Below, in pieces: positions 4,455-9,346 of a DNA stretch of 9,346 nucleotides (the first letter of the stretch is position 1; the number at the start of each line of letters is the position of its first letter). The stretch spans positions 1 through 9,346 of the forward strand of contig CAYWTX010000160.1 of the NCBI GenBank assembly GCA_964461295.1. Reading direction: 5' to 3'. A program made the position numbers and the translations under genes. This DNA is from CAYWTX01 sp964461295. Its GTDB lineage: Bacteria > Planctomycetota > Phycisphaerae > SM23-33. Below the pieces are notes generated by a model that was not told where the DNA came from, did not search any database, and saw only the letters and a program-made list of their open reading frames with translations.

Positions 4455-6647
4455 TCACTTCACCGCATTGTCGCCCGCTCGCTTGTCTGCCCATTCTTCC
4501 GCCAGCCTTGCCCCCTCATTGACCTTGGCCCGATCGAGTGTGGTCTGCTTGCCGGCGCCGACGACCGGGTCGGGCAACTCGAGCCCGGTGAGCTCCTGAA
4601 GGGCCTTCCTGATCGCCGCCGCCGCCCCCAGTCTCGTGGTGGTCGTTGGAGCTACCTGGCGATAGCCCTTGACGAGCAACCGAACGTGTTCCTTGGAGCC
4701 GTTCCTCGACAGCCCGGCGGCGATGCCCTCCCAGCCATCACCCTTGTTCAACTTCTCCCCCAGACGCACCAACCGCGCCACGTCCTCGGGCCCCTGCGCG
4801 ATTGGACCCAACGCATTCGCCAGCGAAGCGGTGCTTCGGTCAAGCCGCGCGCCGACGGCTAGTAGCCGGTCGGCAAGCGCCCGCAGGGCCGGCAGTTTCC
4901 TCTCGCTCTCGTCGCGCATCAGCATTCTCAAGACGTAGTCGGCGTAATGGGGGGCTGCATCGAGCAGTTCCGGGGCAAGACGACAGGCCAGCGGCCCGCC
5001 GATCCGCAACATCAGGCCCTCGGCATAGTATTTCTGCGGGCAGACGGTTGCGGGGCCGTGATTGCCCCCCGCGTCTTCATCGTCCTTCGCGAAGGCCGCC
5101 AGGTCCGCCGCGTCCCGCTCGTTCCCGAACTTCGCAAAGAACCGGGCCACCGCGATCCGCGCCATCGGGTCCCTGTCGCCCGCCAGCGTTTTCAATGCCG
5201 GCATGGCCCTGGGCTCTCCGATTCGGTCGAGCGCCAGGGCGATCTCGCGCCGAAGCTTTGTGTCCGTTGCCAGCTTCAGCAGTTCGGTCAGCGGCTCCAC
5301 CGCCCCGGACTCCACCAGCCCGCCCAGTTCCCGGACCACGGCAAGTGTCCCTTCGTCGGTCTTCCCGGCCTTGATCGCAGCTCGGATCGCTTCCACCATC
5401 TTGCCGGCGTACTGCGGATCCTTTACCCGAACGTAGTAGTCCCACTCGTGGGGATAGTCCCTCGGCGGGTTGGCCCGGCCTGGCCAGGCCCTGGGCCATT
5501 CCTTCTCCGGCAGGAACTCGCCGTCCCTGTGCAGCAGAACGCGCAGTTCGAGGCGGCCGGGCGAGACGGTGACAAGGGGCAGCAGCGAAGCCACGTCTGC
5601 GCTGCAGCCGTAGTAGTTGCTGACGGCCGGGCGGACGAGTTTCGTCGGCTCGCTGTATCCGCCGTGGGTAAGGAAAACCGTGCCGGAGGGGTCGCGCCGG
5701 TCTCCTCTGACGGGATAGGTCCGGTCGAAGTGATGATCGTTGCCGTTGCAGCGCAACGCAAACCCCGCCGCCGCGAAGTTCGCCGCCGCATTCGTACTGT
5801 TCGCTCCCTTGCCGTTGCTGATCACCTCGCTGTGCCCAGCCGCGATCTTCCATCCCGCGTTCGCCTTGGCATCGGCCGAGCGGGTGGAGAATGCGAAAAG
5901 AGCGGGTCCGAGCTCGAAATCAAACCCGACCTTGTCGCCGGGGAGAGCCCACCAATGCTTTTCTGTTGCCGGGATGTTGTGGTTGCCCCAGGAAATGTAG
6001 ACGGGAATCTCTCGCCACCACGGCCGGCCATATCGGCCCACCCTCGACTGATAGTCGCCGCTGTCCACAACGAGGTCCAGTCTTATGCCGCGGGCTTTCA
6101 GAAACGGCAGGTAAGGGTCGAAATACACCTCATCCCCGCCGCAGACGAACTGGATCGTGCCCGACGGGCCCGGATCACTTCGGAAGCACGCAACGCCCAG
6201 CGGGTCTGCTGGATCGGTCAGGCGATAGTACACATCCCTGCCCGCCGGCAGGGCGGTGAGCACCGTTTCGTGGGCAAACGTGCTCTTCGCCCGGACCTCC
6301 TCGGGCATCAGTCGCACGACGGAACTCGCCGTGCGGTCCAGCTTGTCGGCCGCAAGCCCATACCTTACCGTGCCCGGCTTCTCCTCGCCGCTGAACCACA
6401 GCACCGTCGCCCTCTCGCCCAGCACCGACTGGATGAACGGCCCGAGCCGGAGCCCCGGGTTCGCCGCGGCCGGCGTCGCGGGCGCCGCGCACATCAGCAG
6501 CGCCGCAGCCGTCGCGGCGATGGCCAGCCGGGCCCGCCGCGCGGTCCTCCGGCGTCGGGCACGGGCGATCTCGCCGCGCACCGCGAACTGAAACGACGCG
6601 ACGAACGCTGGTCGTGGAGGCTGCGGCACCGCCTCGCGCCGGATCAT
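4455..6647 (-). CDS. Exported purple-acid-phosphatase-like metallophosphoesterase with C-terminal HEAT-type repeats
   Basis: 730 residues from the ATG at 6647. An Arg-rich n-region containing ARRARLAIAA (about 36-45) precedes a hydrophobic stretch ending PATPAAA near residue 62, an export signal that could use the Tat route. Residues 65-155 (LGPFIQSVLGERATVLWFSG...) form the Fn3-like domain that precedes purple acid phosphatase catalytic domains. The catalytic part (165-385) keeps VDSGD (195-198 region), GNH at 221-223, GH at 271-272 and a final TH at 327-328. Two motifs deviate: GGDE (170-173) replaces the usual GDxx, and GNDHHFDRTYPV (302-313) replaces GHxHxYERTxPV. Metal binding and activity are therefore less certain. 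From about 410 to 690, Leu/Ala-rich helical pairs (LALDRIGEPRAMPALKTLAG) look like HEAT repeats. No Shine-Dalgarno precedes 6647. The frame is open upstream to 7094 through a repeat, so a longer form cannot be excluded. Confidence 0.85.
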   Translation of the reverse strand: MIRREAVPQPPRPAFVASFQFAVRGEIARARRRRTARRARLAIAATAAALLMCAAPATPAAANPGLRLGPFIQSVLGERATVLWFSGEEKPGTVRYGLAADKLDRTASSVVRLMPEEVRAKSTFAHETVLTALPAGRDVYYRLTDPADPLGVACFRSDPGPSGTIQFVCGGDEVYFDPYLPFLKARGIRLDLVVDSGDYQSRVGRYGRPWWREIPVYISWGNHNIPATEKHWWALPGDKVGFDFELGPALFAFSTRSADAKANAGWKIAAGHSEVISNGKGANSTNAAANFAAAGFALRCNGNDHHFDRTYPVRGDRRDPSGTVFLTHGGYSEPTKLVRPAVSNYYGCSADVASLLPLVTVSPGRLELRVLLHRDGEFLPEKEWPRAWPGRANPPRDYPHEWDYYVRVKDPQYAGKMVEAIRAAIKAGKTDEGTLAVVRELGGLVESGAVEPLTELLKLATDTKLRREIALALDRIGEPRAMPALKTLAGDRDPMARIAVARFFAKFGNERDAADLAAFAKDDEDAGGNHGPATVCPQKYYAEGLMLRIGGPLACRLAPELLDAAPHYADYVLRMLMRDESERKLPALRALADRLLAVGARLDRSTASLANALGPIAQGPEDVARLVRLGEKLNKGDGWEGIAAGLSRNGSKEHVRLLVKGYRQVAPTTTTRLGAAAAIRKALQELTGLELPDPVVGAGKQTTLDRAKVNEGARLAEEWADKRAGDNAVK

Positions 6648-6790
6648 GCTGACCAGTCCGCGGCGCCGCGTCTCGGCCTGCCGACATCTCCTGCACATAC
6701 GCAGATCCGTGACGATGGGCGCATACAACAGCGTGGGCGCGTGGTGCCAGCGCCGGCTTCGTGAACACGCCATCGCGTGGAAGTAGGCTG

Positions 6791-6917
6791 CCATCCTCAT
6801 GGACAGGCCGGGATGATAGCGGATGCGCCAGAGACACTCAAGACTGCTGTAACGCCCGTTGTGCAAGCCTCTTCCGGACAGCAAGCCGCCCCGCGCACAA
6901 GCCGCTGGGCCGCTACA
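6791..6917. repeat. 127-bp dispersed repeat, copy 2 (pairs with 346-472)
   Basis: An ungapped match of 111 of 127 bases to 346-472, in the same orientation. It fills much of the 280-bp gap between the PPC-domain gene (stop at 6928) and the phosphatase gene (start at 6647), beginning 10 bp after the PPC stop. Its minus-strand end is ATGAGGATGG, as in copy 1, and the sequence beyond is unrelated. Here the minus-strand frame through the repeat happens to stay open into the phosphatase, but the changes between copies are mostly amino-acid altering. Confidence 0.85.
6813..6841 (-). promoter_or_regulatory. Promoter-like TTGAGT-N17-TATCAT inside repeat copy 2
   Basis: TTGAGT (6841-6836), a 17-bp spacer and TATCAT (6818-6813) point at the phosphatase gene, whose start is 165 nt beyond the -10 box. 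TATCAT matches the sigma-70 -10 consensus at 5 of 6 positions and TTGAGT matches the -35 at 4 of 6. Compared with copy 1, the two boxes differ at only one base while the spacer differs at 7 of 17, which is what selection on a promoter would leave. It is inferred, not shown, that it drives the phosphatase. Confidence 0.45.
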
Positions 6918-6927
6918 GAGGAGATGG

Positions 6928-9258
6928 TCATCTCGGCTTCGCCGAAGGAACGACGATCTCGAAAGGTATGGGCGGCAATACGCCCTTGGACCTGCGCCTC
7001 GACGATACGGACGGCGGATAGATGGCGATGACGAGATCGCCTCCCACGCCCGGCCGGCTTCCCGCGGCGGGATCGCTCTCGAACTCGAACTCAACGTCTC
7101 TGCCCTTCATGGCCACCGTCCTCATGGTGATTCCCGGCGGCGGCTCCCTCAAGCCGAACTCCGTCCCGACCGTGATGTCGGCCGGGGCCCGCGCTCGCAG
7201 GCGGACCGACCCTTCTATGGGGATGGCAAGGGGGGTCGCGCCGAGGATCGCCCACGGGACCGGGGGCGGGCCGGGCTGCGAGGCCGGCGCGGCGGGCAGC
7301 GTGGCTGCCGGCGCGGTCGACGGCGGAGGCACCGGCAATTCCTTCTCCCGCACCGCAACCAGGAACTCCTGCGCGGGCACGATGTGCCAGGAGCCGCCGA
7401 AGGCCTGCTCCATCTCATCCGCGGGCACTGCCGGATGGATGATCTCGTGTCCCTGGACCGCCGCCCGGCCTTCCAGGACGATGTTGACGGACGTCTCCAA
7501 GGGCTTCGGCGGCGCCCACAGCGAGAGTCGTATGAGCTCGGGGTGCTTAGGCGACACATACCCCTGACCCAGCCTGCACCCCCTGGGGGCGTCTCGCAGG
7601 CCCAGGGCAACGTCACCTGCGAACCCATCCCGTCGGATCACGCGTGCGGTGATGGGCACGTTCCCGCCGGGACGCGCCAGAATGTTGGACGGAAAGACCC
7701 TCAGATCGAAGTCGGGCTGCGGCGGCCCAATGCGGAGGCGATAGGCGTGCGCGGGGCCGCCCTTGTCCTGCGTGTCACGTGTGTGAACATAATAGGTTCC
7801 ATCGGCCGGCAGCACTGCCATGAGCCACGAATCGGCCTGATGCGTCAGCCGGCCGGCGCCGCTGTCCGGCGTGTCGTCATTGAAGGCAAGCCTCTTTCCG
7901 GCGGCGTCGGTGAGAACCAGCAGCGAATCCATCGCCGATTCCAGCCGCCGGGCGTACACTTCGGCCACGATCTTCTCGCCCGCTCGTCCCTTGAAGCGGA
8001 ACACGTCCACGTCGCCGGGGCTGTCAATCCGCCCGTTGACGATGACCGGCAGCGTCAGGTTCTGCGCCGCGGCGATGTCGTTGTTGCCTTCCTTCTCGAC
8101 GCACTCCGGCAGCGCGTCGACGACGAAGGGCAGCCGGTTGGACATGCCCAACTTGTTACGGACAAACAGCGGATGGATGCCGGCCTTCCTGCCGTCCATG
8201 GTCAGCATGGCGGCGGGGAGGTTCCAGCCGGCGACGCTGACGGTCGTCGCCTCGCCCGCGCGCCCGCCCAGCGGGAACCTGCTGGTGATGAACGGCTGCT
8301 CGCCGATGCTGATGCGATAGACGAAGTCGAACCGACCGCGATGGATGGCGTCCTTGACGGCCAACACATAGTTACCGTCGGCGGGGACCTCGTAGAGGAT
8401 GACCGGGTCGTGATAGAAGAGGTGATGGTCGCTGTGCGCCACCTGCCTGCCCTGGTCGCTGTGGAGCGTCAGATCGAGTTCGATGCTTCCGGGCGATCCC
8501 GCGGCAAGGAAGGGCTTCAGTTCCCTGGCGATGGCCGAGATCACCAACTTCTGTCCCTTGGTCGCCTGGAACCGGTAGCGGTCCATCTCGGCGGGGAAGA
8601 TCTGCCCGTTGATCGTTGCCGGCAGGGAGACCAGAGGCGGGGGAATCTGCCCGGCACGCACCAGATCGCCCGTAAACAGCCTCTGGCCCGGGGGCAACTG
8701 GCCGTCCGCGACTTTCTTGACGATGGCCGGAAGGTTCCAGGTCACGTCGGTCTCGATGAACTCAGGCAACTCCCCCACATGGAACGTCAGCGGATTCGAT
8801 GGGCCTTCCGACGTCTCCAGCCTCAGCTCCCGAAGGCCCGGCTCGGCATCCGGCGCTATGGTGACGGTCATCCTGGCCACCTGCGGCATGCCGGGGTCCT
8901 TGATCCCCTGAAAACGTTTGCCCTCGGCGATGGCCGACTTCAGCTCCAAGTCGTCGATCTCCCTGAGGATGGCGGGGGTCTTCTCCCCCTTCTTCAGTTC
9001 CGCCAGCCTGGTCTGCCACGTTCTGCGATCTTCCTTCACCAGGGGAACGACCGCAGCCGTGACGCCGCCCCCGGAGACACGGACGGCCACGTCTCCTTTG
9101 AGACCCCGCAGCACGGCGCAGCTCACCTCGACCTCGAAGGTTGTGCCCCGCCTGCCTCCGGCGGGATAGAGGTGGTCGATAACCGGGCCGCCGCCCCAGG
9201 CGTCGGCGGCAAGCAGCATCGTCAGGCACGGGATAATCGCCAGCCGGCATGCTTTCAT
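6928..9258 (-). CDS. Exported protein with two pre-peptidase C-terminal (PPC) domains and Ig-like regions
   Basis: 776 residues. A signal peptide (MKACRLAIIPCLTMLLAADA) gives export, and no catalytic motif is visible. Residues 25-50 (GPVIDHLYPAGGRRGTTFEV) form the opening strand pair usual for these planctomycete proteins. The first PPC domain is about 213-318 (INGQIFPAEMDRYRFQATKG ... VPADGNYVLAVKD), and the second is about 390-512 (EKEGNNDIAAAQNL ... DVDVFRFKGRAGEKI ... LPADGTYYVHTRD). Both show the conserved DxYRF/DVFRF and PADGxY cores. Between them lies another Ig-like strand set (RFPLGGRAGEATTVSVAG). Residues 513-640 are Ig-like, 641-669 are a Pro/Ala linker, and the last 100 residues are a further beta-rich domain. 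PPC domains are binding or folding modules at the cell surface. The gene starts 2 nt after the upstream stop (cotranslation likely), with GGAG about 11 nt before the ATG. Confidence 0.85.
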   Translation of the reverse strand: MKACRLAIIPCLTMLLAADAWGGGPVIDHLYPAGGRRGTTFEVEVSCAVLRGLKGDVAVRVSGGGVTAAVVPLVKEDRRTWQTRLAELKKGEKTPAILREIDDLELKSAIAEGKRFQGIKDPGMPQVARMTVTIAPDAEPGLRELRLETSEGPSNPLTFHVGELPEFIETDVTWNLPAIVKKVADGQLPPGQRLFTGDLVRAGQIPPPLVSLPATINGQIFPAEMDRYRFQATKGQKLVISAIARELKPFLAAGSPGSIELDLTLHSDQGRQVAHSDHHLFYHDPVILYEVPADGNYVLAVKDAIHRGRFDFVYRISIGEQPFITSRFPLGGRAGEATTVSVAGWNLPAAMLTMDGRKAGIHPLFVRNKLGMSNRLPFVVDALPECVEKEGNNDIAAAQNLTLPVIVNGRIDSPGDVDVFRFKGRAGEKIVAEVYARRLESAMDSLLVLTDAAGKRLAFNDDTPDSGAGRLTHQADSWLMAVLPADGTYYVHTRDTQDKGGPAHAYRLRIGPPQPDFDLRVFPSNILARPGGNVPITARVIRRDGFAGDVALGLRDAPRGCRLGQGYVSPKHPELIRLSLWAPPKPLETSVNIVLEGRAAVQGHEIIHPAVPADEMEQAFGGSWHIVPAQEFLVAVREKELPVPPPSTAPAATLPAAPASQPGPPPVPWAILGATPLAIPIEGSVRLRARAPADITVGTEFGLREPPPGITMRTVAMKGRDVEFEFESDPAAGSRPGVGGDLVIAIYPPSVSSRRRSKGVLPPIPFEIVVPSAKPR

Positions 9259-9260
9259 GG

Positions 9261-9346
9261 CTACATGATCTCCGTCAACACGCCGGCGGACGGCACGTTC
9301 TCCTGGGGCGCGGCGACCACAGGGAACCGCAGCCGCGAGTGGGGTA
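9261..9346 (-). CDS. C-terminal tail of an unidentified upstream gene, partial
   Basis: On the minus strand a frame enters from the window edge and ends with TAG at 9261-9263. It gives PHSRLRFPVVAAPQENVPSA followed by GVLTEIM. The stop lies 2 nt before the ATG of the PPC-domain gene, so this is very probably the preceding gene of the same operon. 27 residues are too few for a family assignment. PPC-domain genes in Planctomycetota often neighbour DUF1549/DUF1553 or DUF1501 genes, but nothing in this tail proves that here. Confidence 0.5.
   Translation of the reverse strand, partial: PHSRLRFPVVAAPQENVPSAGVLTEIM

Noticed and set aside
4947..6764. 605-codon plus-strand open frame opposite the phosphatase
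   Set aside because: It is antisense to a gene with recognisable domains, is Arg/Pro-rich without domain order, and is of the kind GC-rich codon use produces.

Overview
The window reads as chromosomal DNA of a GC-rich bacterium, most likely a member of the Planctomycetota. This rests on gene content, not on a phylogenetic marker: a PPC-domain secreted protein, a quinoprotein-like propeller tail, an esterase fused to a seven-blade WD40 propeller, and a purple-acid-phosphatase-like protein fused to a helical-repeat tail. All intact genes stop with TGA or TAG under the standard bacterial code.

Layout. Positions 1-175 (+) hold the C-terminal end of a beta-propeller protein. Positions 176-583 are a gene-poor patch built from repeats: a short repeat (203-224), a candidate 26-residue membrane peptide on the minus strand (257-337), a 127-bp dispersed repeat (346-472) and a two-unit tandem repeat (450-501). 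Then come two minus-strand genes, a class I SAM methyltransferase (584-1240) and the esterase/WD40 fusion (1438-3723). Positions 3724-4454 are a graveyard. They hold the C-terminal tail of a phage terminase large subunit overlapping a two-CxxC zinc-ribbon gene interrupted by an in-frame TGA, a second copy of the short repeat, and a fragment with a strong Shine-Dalgarno and a hydrophobic helix. Positions 4455-9346 are a minus-strand run of secreted proteins: the tail of an unidentified gene, the PPC-domain protein, the second 127-bp repeat copy, and the phosphatase/HEAT protein.

How the genes relate. The PPC gene starts 2 nt after the stop of the gene before it, so those two are probably one operon. 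The phosphatase follows after 280 bp that contain the 127-bp repeat. That repeat carries a promoter-like TTGAGT-N17-TATCMT on the minus strand, so the phosphatase may be transcribed separately. The methyltransferase and esterase genes have no obvious functional link and may be cargo gathered around decayed phage DNA.

No complete undescribed defence or mobile system is visible. The most unusual signals are the 127-bp repeat pair, whose two promoter boxes are conserved while the spacer between them has diverged; the small hydrophobic peptide downstream of one copy; the phage remnant with its single nonsense codon; and the two enzyme/repeat-domain fusions.
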